Assembly (NCBI GenBank): GCA_029556615.1
Contig: JAKQDD010000019.1
Location: 1-39,869 of the forward strand
Origin: Verrucomicrobiota bacterium
Lineage (GTDB): Bacteria > Verrucomicrobiota > Verrucomicrobiia > Limisphaerales > J093
DNA: 39,869 nt
Direction of reading: 5' to 3'
Positions within the stretch are counted from its first letter, which is position 1. Every line of letters starts with the position of its first letter. The notes under the pieces were generated by a model that saw only the letters and a list, made by a program, of their open reading frames with translations, did not search any database and was not told the DNA's origin. Both the position numbers and the translations under genes were made by a program. Positions 14,730 to 23,599 of the stretch are shown here, piece after piece.

Positions 14730-14905
14730 CATTCGTTCGGGCGGCGTGTTGCAGCCCACCCAGGCGTTCCGGTGGTTCGGGAAACCGCCCTTGATTCCTG
14801 CGTAGACCTTCATGGCGGCGACGCCGACATTGCGCCGGCGGCATTCGGGCAGCACCTTGCCCTCGAAATCGTAGATGTTGCATGGTGTGAAAATGGTGTG
14901 GCGCA
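14730..14905 (-). pseudogene. aldo/keto reductase C-terminal remnant
   Basis: About 55 residues survive: TPCNIYDFEGKVLPECRRRN, then VGVAAMKVYAGIKGGFPNHR and NAWVGCNTPPERM. The succession of a NIYD…EG-x-VLPE-x-RRR-N-x-GV-x-AMKV-(Y/F) segment matches the sixth and seventh strands of the aldo/keto reductase barrel. No upstream barrel half or start codon is present and the frame dissolves into tandem repeats at 14934. It lies tail-to-tail with the preceding serine hydrolase gene, 10 bp away. Confidence 0.65.
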
Positions 14906-14933
14906 GGGTGTCTCGGCAAGTTGAATCCGGCGC

Positions 14934-14969
14934 GGGATGAACGGGATGAACAGGATGGACAGGATGGGG
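14934..14969. repeat. 9-bp tandem repeat, four units
   Basis: Units GGGATGAAC, GGGATGAAC, AGGATGGAC, AGGATGGGG in direct succession. In the minus-strand frame they would encode repeated His-Pro-Val, but no gene runs through. It is a simple-sequence tract directly beyond the aldo/keto reductase remnant. Confidence 0.8.
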
Positions 14970-15130
14970 ACCAACTACTGTGGTCCAAAGCTCTGATTCT
15001 CTCCGAGCATCCCGAGCATCCCGTCTTCCGCCCCTTGTCAGAGAATATCTACCAGCATGTTGTCTCCCTCGCCCCACGGCAACGGGAGGAGAGGAGAGGC
15101 CTGTGTCAGTCCGCGAGCGGGGGACCTCTC

Positions 15131-15209
15131 TCCCGCCTTCGCCAAGGCTACGGCGGACAGGCCCTCGATCCCTCCCCCTCCGCCTTCGCCAAGGCTGCGG
15201 CGGACAGGC
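15131..15209. repeat. two copies of a short palindromic (REP-like) repeat
   Basis: CCGCCTTCGCCAAGGCTACG (from 15133) recurs as CCGCCTTCGCCAAGGCTGCG (from 15180), each continuing GCGGACAGGC. Each unit folds as GCCTT-CGCC-AAGGC inside CCGCC…GGCGG. They are direct repeats about 47 bp apart with one substitution in the shared 30 bp. The wider gap 14720-15283 (564 bp) holds only the aldo/keto reductase remnant, the 9-bp tract and these repeats. Confidence 0.8.
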
Positions 15210-15283
15210 GGCTCCGTAGTCGCAGTGGGAGGGAAGGGGTACAGGATGTGTTGGCGAAGTCGGCGGACTGCTGTCGGCGGCGA

Positions 15284-16360
15284 TCAGCGTCGGGCGGCGG
15301 CGGCGGCGGCGAGGACGACGCGCCGTTCTTCAGGATCGAGTTGATCCAGCAAGGGTCGGGTGCGCAGATCGAAGCTGCGCCGGGGTTTGCCCTCGACGGT
15401 CTTTCGTTCCGAGCCATTGTGAAAGCACCAACCCGCCGCCCCCCCGGCCACGGCGCCGCGCAAGTCGAGGAGGAAATCCTCGGCGGCGGGGTTCCACGAG
15501 CCGTAGCCGCGGCGGAATGGTTCCTGATGCAGGACCGGCACACGGCGGCCCTCGGCGGCGACCCTTGCCAGGAGCTCGCGGGTGTGGGCTTCGGTCTCGC
15601 CCGGCGACTTCGCATGGCGCGGCCGGTGGGGCGCAAGGAAATCGAGGTCGGCGGTGAGGAGGGCGTCACGGACATCTTGGGCACTGAGATCGTGACCGCC
15701 GAATGAGGCGGTGACGAGGCGTTGCGGATCCAGCTCCCTGACGTGGTTGCGGAGGCGCCTGAGTTCGTCCACGGGGACGAAACGGGCGTCGCCCACGTCG
15801 CGTTCGTTGGCGAGGTCGAGGTACCAGTTGCGATACGGCTTAAGCGTGTCGACCAACACCGTGATGGCCCGGGCGTGGGCGTTCAGGTCATGGACTCCGG
15901 CCTCCTTGTCCGCCGGGCCCGAAGGGCGATGCCGCGTGAGCGTGACATCGACAATGAGCCCCCGATGGTCGCAGTCCGCGACCAGCGACCGGAGCCGGTC
16001 GAGGTACGGTGGGTGCGCCTTGCCGGCGGCGTCGACGGCGGAGACATCCGCGCCGTAGGCATTCCACGTGGCCCAGACCCGCAGCCAGTTGAAGCCGCAG
16101 CGCTGGAACTCATCCAAGTCACGGCGAAGCACGGTCTCGGGGGCACCCAAGGCCCCGTAGTAGCTGAACCCGAGGAGAAACACCGGACGGCGGTTGATGG
16201 TGAAACGGCTCCCGTCGATCCCCAGCACGGTGGACGCCGGGGGGACCGGTGATGGAGCGGCGGACGGTGTTGCCGCGGCTCCGACGGACGAGGCCATCCA
16301 GGGACCCAGGACGACGAGGACCAAGGCGCGACGGAACGCATGGTTCAGGGGTGGTGACAT
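15284..16360 (-). CDS. secreted GH5-like glycoside hydrolase (clan GH-A barrel)
   Basis: 358 residues with signal peptide (RRALVLVVLGPWMASSVGAAA). After a Pro/Ala linker, the barrel starts FLLGFSYYGALGAP, then DLDEFQRCGFNWLRVWATW. The acid/base candidate is Glu186 in LDLANERDVG, and the nucleophile candidate is Glu280 in VPVLHQEPF, with a late AAGWCFHNG strand. This is the topology of small GH5-like glycosidases common in Verrucomicrobiota; substrate unknown. The last 15 residues are Ala/Arg-rich and may be eroded. Upstream, directly before the ATG, lies degenerate repeat copy D, so the promoter must lie in or beyond it. Confidence 0.82.
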   Translation of the reverse strand: MSPPLNHAFRRALVLVVLGPWMASSVGAAATPSAAPSPVPPASTVLGIDGSRFTINRRPVFLLGFSYYGALGAPETVLRRDLDEFQRCGFNWLRVWATWNAYGADVSAVDAAGKAHPPYLDRLRSLVADCDHRGLIVDVTLTRHRPSGPADKEAGVHDLNAHARAITVLVDTLKPYRNWYLDLANERDVGDARFVPVDELRRLRNHVRELDPQRLVTASFGGHDLSAQDVRDALLTADLDFLAPHRPRHAKSPGETEAHTRELLARVAAEGRRVPVLHQEPFRRGYGSWNPAAEDFLLDLRGAVAGGAAGWCFHNGSERKTVEGKPRRSFDLRTRPLLDQLDPEERRVVLAAAAAARR

Positions 16361-16363
16361 GGC

Positions 16364-16450
16364 CAGAGCCCTCGACTTATGGAATCTGCGGTCAACAAGT
16401 CAAGTTTGAACCTTGCTGTTCCAGCCCTGCCCCCTGCCTTCGAGGACTTT
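16364..16450 (+). repeat. TAG-ended repeat, copy D (degenerate left hairpin)
   Basis: AGAGCCCTCGACTTATGGAA (from 16365) then a GCGGTCAACAAGTCAAGTTT segment align with copies B, C and E. The right arm is TTCGAGGACTTTG (from 16439). Arms now pair imperfectly. Downstream CACAGCGAAGCGCTGC may be the decayed start of hairpin 2, and the right end is lost. It begins four bases upstream of the start codon of the minus-strand GH5-like gene. Confidence 0.82.
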
Positions 16451-16565
16451 GTCACAGCGAAGCGCTGCCGCCGGGTTGAGAAGAGGGAGACAGGGAGAGG
16501 GGATCGGTCCCTATTTGGTTTCCCTTCGAACCCTGCAATTCGTGGGCACGGGGTGCGAGAGCGGA

Positions 16566-18044
16566 TCAGTACTGCTGGGTGGCTTCGTATTCCTCGACCG
16601 GTCGCGGGAACTGGTCGCCGGTCAGTTCGACTTTGAACCGGGTGTCGCCGACCTGCAGGGCTTTGGCGGTGACGCGCCAGGTGGCGGTTGCCCGGGGTTC
16701 GAGGGAGGGCAGGGGCTGCATGACGAGCGTCCGGTTTTGGGCCTGGACGGGAGTTGCGCCGGTACCCGAGACATACTCCTGGCCGCCGGGCAGCGCACAG
16801 GTCAAGCAGATCCGGGTGAGAGGCATTGATCCCTGGTTGGTGACCGTGATCAGGTAAGTGACCTCCTTACCGACCTCGATCGGGTCCTCGACATCGACGA
16901 CCTCGAGCAGGATTCCCGGAACGCCGCTGACGCGGGTGCTGCATGCGGTTTGAACCGGCTCGGCGCAACCGCCCTCGGCCGTTGCGCTGAAGCCGAGTGC
17001 TGCGGGTTGGCTGGCGATGAAGGCGGCGCACAGGGTCCGGCCGGCGCCGGCGCCGAGAGGCCCCAACTCCCAGACCACGCGTTCCCCGTCGAGCACTCCG
17101 CCTTCGGTGGCGCTCTCGAAGGCGGCTCCGGCGGGCTTGACGAGAGTGACGGCGACTCTGGGATCGAGGGCATCGCCGCGGTTGGTGACGCTCAAACAAG
17201 TGCGGACGGGCCGGCCGGGGAGCGCCTCGGCGGGGGCGACGCAGTCCAGGGCGAGCCGTGGGGCGTGGACGGTGGTTTGGGCGGCGGCTTCAGCGGTGGC
17301 GCCCTCAGCGCAGGCGGCCTGGGCACGGTTGACATAGGCGCCCTCTGCCGCAGCCTTGACCTTGAAGGCGAACTCCATTCCCGCGCCGGGCGCCAGATTG
17401 CCGGCATCCAGGTTCAAGGCAGTCTGATCGTCGAGCGTGCTCATACCCTCGGGCAGGGTGTCGGTCACCGTGACTCGAGTCAGGGGGACGTGGCTGTTGT
17501 TGCGGACCAGGATCTTGACGTCGATCGGGTCGCACCGGGAGACGTCGGCGGGGATCGCCTTGGTCAGCACGAGGCTGGGCGGTTCGGGCCCGAGGTCTTC
17601 CACCAGGAAGTTGCTGCATGCCTTGGGGGTGAGGCAGCGGTAGCGCCGGCCTTTCGAGGAGAAGAAGAAAGCGTAGGCGTCAATGGCTTCCTGGCCGGCC
17701 CACAGGACGTTGATGAGGGTCACCGGCTTGCCGTCTTTGCGTGAGGACATAAACGGAAGCACGGTGCCGGTGGGCACCTTGACTTCGGCGATTGGGGCGG
17801 TGCCGGCGGCCCGGCGGAGATCGTCGACATTGCCGGTCCAGCCCGCCTGATCGAGGATTGACGTGATGTCGGCCTTCATGCGTTCGTCCTGGAGGAGGCG
17901 GCGCAGGTCCTCGGGGGTTTTCAACGGCGGGGCAAAGCGTGTCGAGGGGTGCCCCAACCGGGTTGCCCGATGTTGCTGGGCGGCAGCCGAGGCAGCCAGG
18001 GCGATCCCCAAGGCCAGGGTCAGGAGGAAGATCCGATTGGTCAT
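16566..18044 (-). CDS. secreted DUF11 (conserved repeat) adhesin-like protein
   Basis: 492 residues from ATG 18044, chosen because it begins a signal peptide (MTNRIFLLTLALGIALAASAAAQ). After an N-terminal helical segment comes a region with YRCLTPKACSNF. Then follow at least three DUF11-type beta-sandwich repeats with their usual pattern: VKILVRNNSHVPLTRVTVTD, VRTCLSVTNRGDALDPRVAV and VTYLITVTNQGSMPLTRICLT. Each is followed by a LP-x-G…(W/L)xLGxLxxG loop. The protein is unusually Cys-rich, with one or two Cys in many repeats, suggesting disulfides outside the cytoplasm. Probably a cell-surface or envelope structural protein. It is divergently transcribed from the beta-helix gene across 204 bp. 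Confidence 0.85.
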   Translation of the reverse strand: MTNRIFLLTLALGIALAASAAAQQHRATRLGHPSTRFAPPLKTPEDLRRLLQDERMKADITSILDQAGWTGNVDDLRRAAGTAPIAEVKVPTGTVLPFMSSRKDGKPVTLINVLWAGQEAIDAYAFFFSSKGRRYRCLTPKACSNFLVEDLGPEPPSLVLTKAIPADVSRCDPIDVKILVRNNSHVPLTRVTVTDTLPEGMSTLDDQTALNLDAGNLAPGAGMEFAFKVKAAAEGAYVNRAQAACAEGATAEAAAQTTVHAPRLALDCVAPAEALPGRPVRTCLSVTNRGDALDPRVAVTLVKPAGAAFESATEGGVLDGERVVWELGPLGAGAGRTLCAAFIASQPAALGFSATAEGGCAEPVQTACSTRVSGVPGILLEVVDVEDPIEVGKEVTYLITVTNQGSMPLTRICLTCALPGGQEYVSGTGATPVQAQNRTLVMQPLPSLEPRATATWRVTAKALQVGDTRFKVELTGDQFPRPVEEYEATQQY

Positions 18045-18248
18045 GGCAGACAGGTTACGGCTCCGATCGAGGCAATTCAATTCAAGACTGGTCCGTCGGT
18101 TCTGGCTTGAACCCGGGCTTGATTTGTGGTTCGATGACCATGTACCCACAGCCGCGCCCGGCGGGCGATGCGCTTTTTCGGGAAGCCCCTGCGGACGCGG
18201 GACCGTTGGAAAGAAAGAACACAACCCAAGTGAAGACGGAGGCCCGCC

Positions 18249-20417
18249 ATGAATCCACGACAGAACAAAGCAAATGACGCATTGCACGGGGGCTGCTCCT
18301 CGAGGTTTGCGGCGGCGGCGATGGCGATCGCGGCCGCGCTGGGGATGGTCTTATTGGCTTGGCCGCTGGCCGCTCAGCAGTTCGAGGAGTGGGACAGCCC
18401 CGACTCGACCAACTGCTGGTTTTACATGGACAAGGGGATGGTGTTGCCGGGGTCGGAGGAGGAGAGCATCCCCTGGTTTCCGGACCACGGCGTCGACGGA
18501 TCCGGGTTTGTGGCGTGTCCGCTGGATCGCGTGGCTTCGTGGCCCCCGACGGGGAAGCTGATGTTCTATCCGCTGCACACGTACGCGGCGAAGTCGTGTC
18601 CCGGGTATGGGCCGGTGAACTTCCTGGTGAACACGCAGGTGGTGGTCCATCTCAACCGGCTGCCGCTGGCCCATCTACCGGGCGCAGAATACCAGAAGCC
18701 GGCGTGGATTGACGGCAAGCTGCGGCTTTGGGTGGGGCAATGGGACAGCGAGATGCAGCATGCGTTCTACTGTTACACGAAGCGGATGGTGGTTCCCTGG
18801 TGCACGAACTGGGTTCCGAGCTCGCTGGTGCTGCAGAATGACGCGGCTCATTGGCGGTTGTTTGCGGGGGCGGGTGTGCCGGTGCCGGTCGAGCAGATCC
18901 TGGCGGCGCCGCAGCAGTGGGGCTTTGGCATCGAGGTCGACGCCGAGTCGTCCTCGGGCTCACCGCCCCTCATGAACTGGCTCGGGTTCGACCGCCTGAG
19001 CATCCAGCCGGCGTCCTGTCCGCCCAAGACGACTTGGACCGTGCATCCGGACCCGGCGGTGGGAGCGGATTTCCGGTCGATCAGCGAGGCGGTGGGCTCG
19101 CCGTGTGTGAAGGCGGACCACACGATCGAGATTGCGGGCGGGCAGACGTATCATGAGATCGTGTTCGTCCCGAACCGGCTGAAGTTCTGCGGAGCGATCA
19201 CGAACGGGCTGCGTCCGGTGCTGACGGCTCCGGGGATCCTGGCCGGTGTGGCGGGGTCGCACGTGACGCTCGAAGTGGGCGGGCAATTCCTGAACCTCGA
19301 ACTGCACGGAACGAACCAGACGCAATTTGCGGGGTCGCTGTTCAATGGTCTTTCGATCATGGGGCCGACGCTGGTGAGCAACTGCGTGATGTCGGGGTAC
19401 ACGCGGATGGGGTTTGCCGGGTTTTGTGCGGCCAACCCGAACGACATGCCGTCGTTGTTCATCGCGAACCATGTCACGCACAACGCCCAGGGAATTGGGA
19501 ACGGGGATGTCGAGCACGTTTACCGGTACAACCTGATCGCGTGGAATGGAGTGGGCGCGTACACGGTCAGCGGGAGCCAGGCCCGATTCCTTGACAACGT
19601 CATCGTCAGCAATATCACCCAAGGCCTCGAGGTCTGGCAGTACGGCATCTTCCCGCCCAATCAGACGGAGATCGCCAACAACGTCATCGCTTACAACGGC
19701 GGCCACGGCGTTCTCCTCACCTATGCGCAGCCGGCCAATCCGAATTGCCCTGTGATCCGGGACAACATCATCGCCGAGAACCAGGGTCACGCCCTGCATG
19801 CGGTCGAGCATTCGGACGTCCGGCCGCCGCGGTTGTGGGCGCTGGCGGCCGGTTGTCCCTCGGGGACGATGGCCGATGACGGGGGCGTTGTCTGGCAGGT
19901 GGGCGGATGCTACCCGCGGGTGGATCACAATTGCTTTTGGAAGAACGGCACCTCGAGCGCGGATCTGGCGGACAATTTCTACTCAATCACGCTGACGGTG
20001 GGAGGTGAAAGCCGGACCTACGCCACGGTCCCGCGCGGCGGGCGGTTCCTCTTCACCGGTTGCTTCTCGGAGGATCCCCAGCTGACGTCAGACTGGCGGA
20101 TCGCGCCGGGTTCGCCCTGTGTGAACGCCGGGAGCCTGTACTTGGATCCGGGCGTGAGCCTGTCGGACGGCCGGCGGGACCGCGGCTGGCTGGACATGGG
20201 ATGCCATTCTCCTGCGGTCTTGAATCCCGAATTGCTGATTCAGCCGGTGGATGGCGACCAACTGGTCATTCGGGCCGAGAATCTCGAACTCGACGCGCGG
20301 TACCAGTACATCTTCGTCGTGGAACCGACGTGGTCGACGCCTTTTGGGAGCTTCGAGATCATCGTGTCGCCGGGGGACCTGCGGGGGCGGAAGAGCAGGT
20401 TCTTCTGGCTCCGGTGA
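18249..20417 (+). CDS. secreted right-handed beta-helix repeat protein
   Basis: 722 residues. ATG 18249 is preceded by GGAGG with 6-bp spacing, a good ribosome-binding site. The N-terminus has a long signal peptide (AAAMAIAAALGMVLLAWPLAAQ). About 30-250 is a beta-rich ligand-like domain with Cys and Trp. From about 260 the parallel beta-helix begins (DFRSISEAVGSPCVKADHTIEIAGGQTY) with NosD/pectate-lyase-like coils such as NVIVSNITQGLEV, EIANNVIAYNGGHGVLL and VIRDNIIAENQGHALH. The C-terminal 60 residues form a short beta domain ending FFWLR. Likely an extracellular polysaccharide-binding or lyase-fold protein; no catalytic residues assigned. Confidence 0.88.
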   Translation: MNPRQNKANDALHGGCSSRFAAAAMAIAAALGMVLLAWPLAAQQFEEWDSPDSTNCWFYMDKGMVLPGSEEESIPWFPDHGVDGSGFVACPLDRVASWPPTGKLMFYPLHTYAAKSCPGYGPVNFLVNTQVVVHLNRLPLAHLPGAEYQKPAWIDGKLRLWVGQWDSEMQHAFYCYTKRMVVPWCTNWVPSSLVLQNDAAHWRLFAGAGVPVPVEQILAAPQQWGFGIEVDAESSSGSPPLMNWLGFDRLSIQPASCPPKTTWTVHPDPAVGADFRSISEAVGSPCVKADHTIEIAGGQTYHEIVFVPNRLKFCGAITNGLRPVLTAPGILAGVAGSHVTLEVGGQFLNLELHGTNQTQFAGSLFNGLSIMGPTLVSNCVMSGYTRMGFAGFCAANPNDMPSLFIANHVTHNAQGIGNGDVEHVYRYNLIAWNGVGAYTVSGSQARFLDNVIVSNITQGLEVWQYGIFPPNQTEIANNVIAYNGGHGVLLTYAQPANPNCPVIRDNIIAENQGHALHAVEHSDVRPPRLWALAAGCPSGTMADDGGVVWQVGGCYPRVDHNCFWKNGTSSADLADNFYSITLTVGGESRTYATVPRGGRFLFTGCFSEDPQLTSDWRIAPGSPCVNAGSLYLDPGVSLSDGRRDRGWLDMGCHSPAVLNPELLIQPVDGDQLVIRAENLELDARYQYIFVVEPTWSTPFGSFEIIVSPGDLRGRKSRFFWLR

Positions 20418-20434
20418 CCGTCTCTTCCGGGGCG

Positions 20435-20452
20435 CGGGTCGTCTGACCCGCA
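20435..20452. terminator. intergenic hairpin between convergent genes
   Basis: GCGGGTC-GTCT-GACCCGC, a perfect 7-bp stem 17 bp after the beta-helix stop. There is no U-tract on either strand, so its role as terminator is a guess from position. Confidence 0.4.
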
Positions 20453-20463
20453 GCAGACCGTGT

Positions 20464-20610
20464 TCACGGCCCCTCGAACGTGGCCGTCAGCAACTCGTAT
20501 TGGTCTTCGGTGATGGGGAGGATCGAGCCGTGGCGGGCGCCCGGAGGGAGTGCGAACTTGTCCCAATCGAGATGGCGCGTCCCGCCGGCCGCCTGAAACC
20601 AGGGGCCGTA
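20464..20610 (-). CDS. possible short gene or gene remnant after the SNF2 gene
   Basis: The frame reads [47 protein letters not shown] then EGP-stop. It looks like real coding sequence but has no ATG, GTG or TTG start. A CTG overlaps the SNF2 stop codon (CCTGACG). It could be a very small protein translated by coupling, or the end of a protein whose front was lost. I know no family for it. Confidence 0.35.
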   Translation of the reverse strand, partial: YGPWFQAAGGTRHLDWDKFALPPGARHGSILPITEDQYELLTATFEGP

Positions 20611-20612
20611 CG

Positions 20613-23378
20613 TCAGGCGAGTTGTTTCTCGAGGTAATCGAGTGCGGACGGTGAATCTGCCGGCTCGCTGCGAAGCCACGGTTCGAGCGGCTGCCCCTGT
20701 TCGGGCCACACGAAGCGCAAGGGCGCCTGCAGAGCGGCCTCGAGGCTGGCCGGTTCGGGCAACCGGCGCTCGACGGCGAGGGCCCGGCCCAGGGAGAGGG
20801 CGGCCTCGAAGCCGGCGGCACGGGCTTCATCGAGAAAGTCCCCGGTCAACAGAACGCGGGCCATCTTCAATTTGCGCAGGGCCAGGGTGCGATGGGCGCG
20901 GGCCCGGGCCTGGTCCTCCGGGGAGAGGGCCGGTGGGGAGTCGCGGGTGGGTTCAGGGAGCAGCGGGCGGATGGCGCGATCCGTCTTGCTCACGACCCCG
21001 GCGTCGATGAGGCGCGTGAGGGACTCTTCGGTGGTGCGATCGATGACGATGAGCCGGGTTGGGGCGAGGGGGTCGGCGGTTTCGTTGCCGAAGCAGTCGG
21101 CGTGAAGGCGAGCGAGACGTTCGCGCCAGACGGCAGCCTCGCTGTTCACGACGACGAACAGGACCGAATGGGGCCCCTCGCTGGGATAACGCTCCTCGCA
21201 GCGGAGCAGGGTCTCGCCGGCGCATTGGCGGGCGGCCAGGGCGAAAGCCAGCGCGGGATCCGCGGGCCGCGGGGGCTTGGGTGGGGTCGGGCTCGGCGCC
21301 GGCGTGACCGGGGTCAGCAGCTGCGAGAGGCGCTGGAGCATGGCCTGGCGGCCGCTGCGGATCTTGAGGCTGGTGACGCGGCCCGGGTGATCGAGGACGC
21401 TCTCGGCCACGGTCCGCTTGGTGGCGAGGGTCTCGAGCATCCGATGTTCGAGGGTGTTCTCGGAGATGAGGTTGATGACCGTGACCGGTCGGGATTGGTG
21501 CTTGCGCCAGGCGCGGGCGATGCGTTGCTCGAGCCGGGCAGGATTCCATGGGAGATCGCAATTAATGACTGTGCTGGCGATCTGCAGGTTCAGACCGGTC
21601 GCACCGGAGTCGGTGCTGAGGAAGACCCGGCAGGCGGGATCATCCTTGAAGGCGTTGATTTCGGCGCGCCGGCGCTTTTGGGGGACGCTGCCGGTGTGCC
21701 AGGCATGGCCCAGGCCCCGCCGCTTGCAGAGCCGCCGCACCAGCTCGAGCATGCGCTCCCATTCGGAGAAGACGATCACCTTGGACTCGTTTTCGGCGCA
21801 TTCATCCAGGAGCTTCTCGAGCTCGGCCAGTTTGGGGCAGGTGTCATCCTCGGGATCGAGGATGTAATTCGAGTCGCAGATCATGCGCATCATGGCGAGC
21901 TCGCGCTGGAGTTTGTCCTGCTCCTGCGGCGTGAGGGGCCGGCGTTGGGCGATGCTGACCAAGCGCATCACCTGTTGCTCGTGGGCGGCGTAGCTGAGGC
22001 GCTGGCCGTCGTTGAGCGGCACGAAGTGGTTGCGGTCGGTCCGGGGCGGAAGCTCGGTTTCCACCTCGGCCTTGCGGCGTCGCAGCAGGACCGGCCGGAT
22101 CCGCTCGTGCAGCTGATCCAGCCGGCAGTAGCCGATCGGGCGTCCGCGCTCGTCCAACTCGTAGAAGTCGCGGTTGAAGCGGAAGAGGGGTCCGAGGAGC
22201 GCGGGATTAAGGAAGTCCATCAGGGAATGGAGCTCGTCGATTCGGTTCTCGATCGGCGTGCCGGTCAGGATGAAGGCGTAGCGACTGCGGAGGCGTTTGA
22301 CGGCCTGGGCGGTCTTGGTGTTCCAGTTTTTGATGCGCTGGGCCTCATCGAGGACGACCACCTCGGGTTGGAGGCGCTGATTGACCTCGAGGGAGTCAGC
22401 CACCATCTGTTCGTAGTTGGCGATCGTGAAGAACGGGGCGGTTTCGTAGGCGCGCAGGCGGCGGAACCGGCCGCCGTAGACGAGTTGGTAAGGCAGATCG
22501 GTGAAGCGCCGGATCTGTTCCTCCCACTCGGTCTTGAGCGAGGCGGGCGTGACCACGAGCACGCGTCGGGCCTGGCCCAACCGCTGCAGCAGGGAACAGG
22601 CGGCGATCGCCTGGATCGTCTTGCCCAAGCCCATCTCGTCGGCCAGCAGCGCCCGCTCGGTAAAGGCCAAATGCAGCATGCCCTCCCGTTGATAGGGGAA
22701 GAGCGCGACCTTGGTCTCCTGGGCGGGCCACTCGCCGCGCTGCACCCGGAGCTCGTATTCATGGCGCAACTCACGCCGCTGGGTGATTCGGCGGCGCTCC
22801 TCGAGCCAGGGGTCCACCTCCTGGGAGATTCTCAGGGCGGGGCACGCGCCTTGACTCAGGTCGCGCAGGCACTCGAGCGCCGGCTCGATTTCAGGGCCCG
22901 AGACGTGTCCGGCAGCATCGAACCACCGGGCCACGGAGCGCGGGACCCTTCGGGAGTTGCCCGCCAGGCGCAGCGTATCCGCGGTGCGGTCGACCACGAC
23001 TTCGAGACGGGTCGAGCCGTCAGCCATCGCGGCGCGGAACGGTTTCCGGTGCCGTCCTTCGAGCAGCAGCAACACGGCCTCGATGTGTTTGCACGTCCCC
23101 AGCCCGTTGATCCGGAAATCGACGCAGTCGCACGCAAACTGCCGTTCCCGGAGATCGCGGATCTCGACCTGGTAGGTCAGTCCGCTCCCGGACTGGACGC
23201 GGAAGTTGGAGAAGACCGGATGTCGTGGATCCCGGTTGGTGATCCGGAAGGTCTCCTCCCGGGCGCGCAACCGCCGGCGGTTGATCTCGTCCTCGTCAGT
23301 GGTGGACCAATTCAGCGAGGAGGGGATCCGGGGCTCGGCCGTCGGATTCTGAGTGATGCGAGACATGGGGTTCATCAT
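20613..23378 (-). CDS. SWIM zinc-finger SNF2-family DNA-dependent ATPase/helicase
   Basis: 921 residues from ATG 23378; ATGs at 23375 and 23366 are alternatives. A SWIM zinc finger is near the N-terminus (Cys83-x-Cys85 … Cys96-x-His98, [16 protein letters not shown]). The SNF2 ATPase core then shows motif I DEMGLGKT (247-254), Ia [17 protein letters not shown] (344-347), [39 protein letters not shown] and [20 protein letters not shown]. The C-terminal 230 residues after LTPVTP are a poorly conserved, helix-rich tail. A cytoplasmic nucleic-acid translocase, probably acting in repair or transcription; partner unknown. It is divergent from the sulfate-binding-protein gene. Confidence 0.93.
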   Translation of the reverse strand: MMNPMSRITQNPTAEPRIPSSLNWSTTDEDEINRRRLRAREETFRITNRDPRHPVFSNFRVQSGSGLTYQVEIRDLRERQFACDCVDFRINGLGTCKHIEAVLLLLEGRHRKPFRAAMADGSTRLEVVVDRTADTLRLAGNSRRVPRSVARWFDAAGHVSGPEIEPALECLRDLSQGACPALRISQEVDPWLEERRRITQRRELRHEYELRVQRGEWPAQETKVALFPYQREGMLHLAFTERALLADEMGLGKTIQAIAACSLLQRLGQARRVLVVTPASLKTEWEEQIRRFTDLPYQLVYGGRFRRLRAYETAPFFTIANYEQMVADSLEVNQRLQPEVVVLDEAQRIKNWNTKTAQAVKRLRSRYAFILTGTPIENRIDELHSLMDFLNPALLGPLFRFNRDFYELDERGRPIGYCRLDQLHERIRPVLLRRRKAEVETELPPRTDRNHFVPLNDGQRLSYAAHEQQVMRLVSIAQRRPLTPQEQDKLQRELAMMRMICDSNYILDPEDDTCPKLAELEKLLDECAENESKVIVFSEWERMLELVRRLCKRRGLGHAWHTGSVPQKRRRAEINAFKDDPACRVFLSTDSGATGLNLQIASTVINCDLPWNPARLEQRIARAWRKHQSRPVTVINLISENTLEHRMLETLATKRTVAESVLDHPGRVTSLKIRSGRQAMLQRLSQLLTPVTPAPSPTPPKPPRPADPALAFALAARQCAGETLLRCEERYPSEGPHSVLFVVVNSEAAVWRERLARLHADCFGNETADPLAPTRLIVIDRTTEESLTRLIDAGVVSKTDRAIRPLLPEPTRDSPPALSPEDQARARAHRTLALRKLKMARVLLTGDFLDEARAAGFEAALSLGRALAVERRLPEPASLEAALQAPLRFVWPEQGQPLEPWLRSEPADSPSALDYLEKQLA

Positions 23379-23427
23379 CCGCAAAAGCGGCCCGGCGTCA
23401 AACCTCGGGGTGGCCCGCCCCGGGGGC

Positions 23428-23525
23428 GGGCATCCAAATCCGCGAAAACCCCGGACTGGGCGGCTCGACGCGCCTGGTCAAGCCCAGGAGGTTGAGCCGC
23501 AAGGGATGCACACGCGCGGATTGGG
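23428..23525. repeat. second repeat family, copy 2: about 98-bp hairpin element
   Basis: Shares with copy 1 (4917-5015) the left arm GCATCCAAATCCGCG, the segment CCAGGAGGTTGAGCCGCAAG and the right arm ACGCGCGGATT. The inner stems differ but stay paired: CTGGGC with GCCCAG and GCGGCTC with GAGCCGC. It lies in the 221-bp intergenic region between the divergent SNF2 and sulfate-binding-protein genes. Confidence 0.82.
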
Positions 23526-23599
23526 GAAGCGTGCAATCGGTTGAATCCGGCGGGTTGCGCGGGTATTGTGGCGGGGAACCGAGCAGGGGGATTCAGCCG

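Noticed and set aside
15131..15209. CRISPR-like spaced direct repeats
   Set aside because: Only two units, palindromic across the whole unit, a short spacer and no cas genes; better explained as a REP-like repeat.
20892..23495. 867-residue open frame on the plus strand opposite the SNF2 gene
   Set aside because: It is antisense to a gene with all SNF2 motifs. Its translation is Gly/Glu/Ala-rich without domains, a usual by-product of codon bias in GC-rich DNA.
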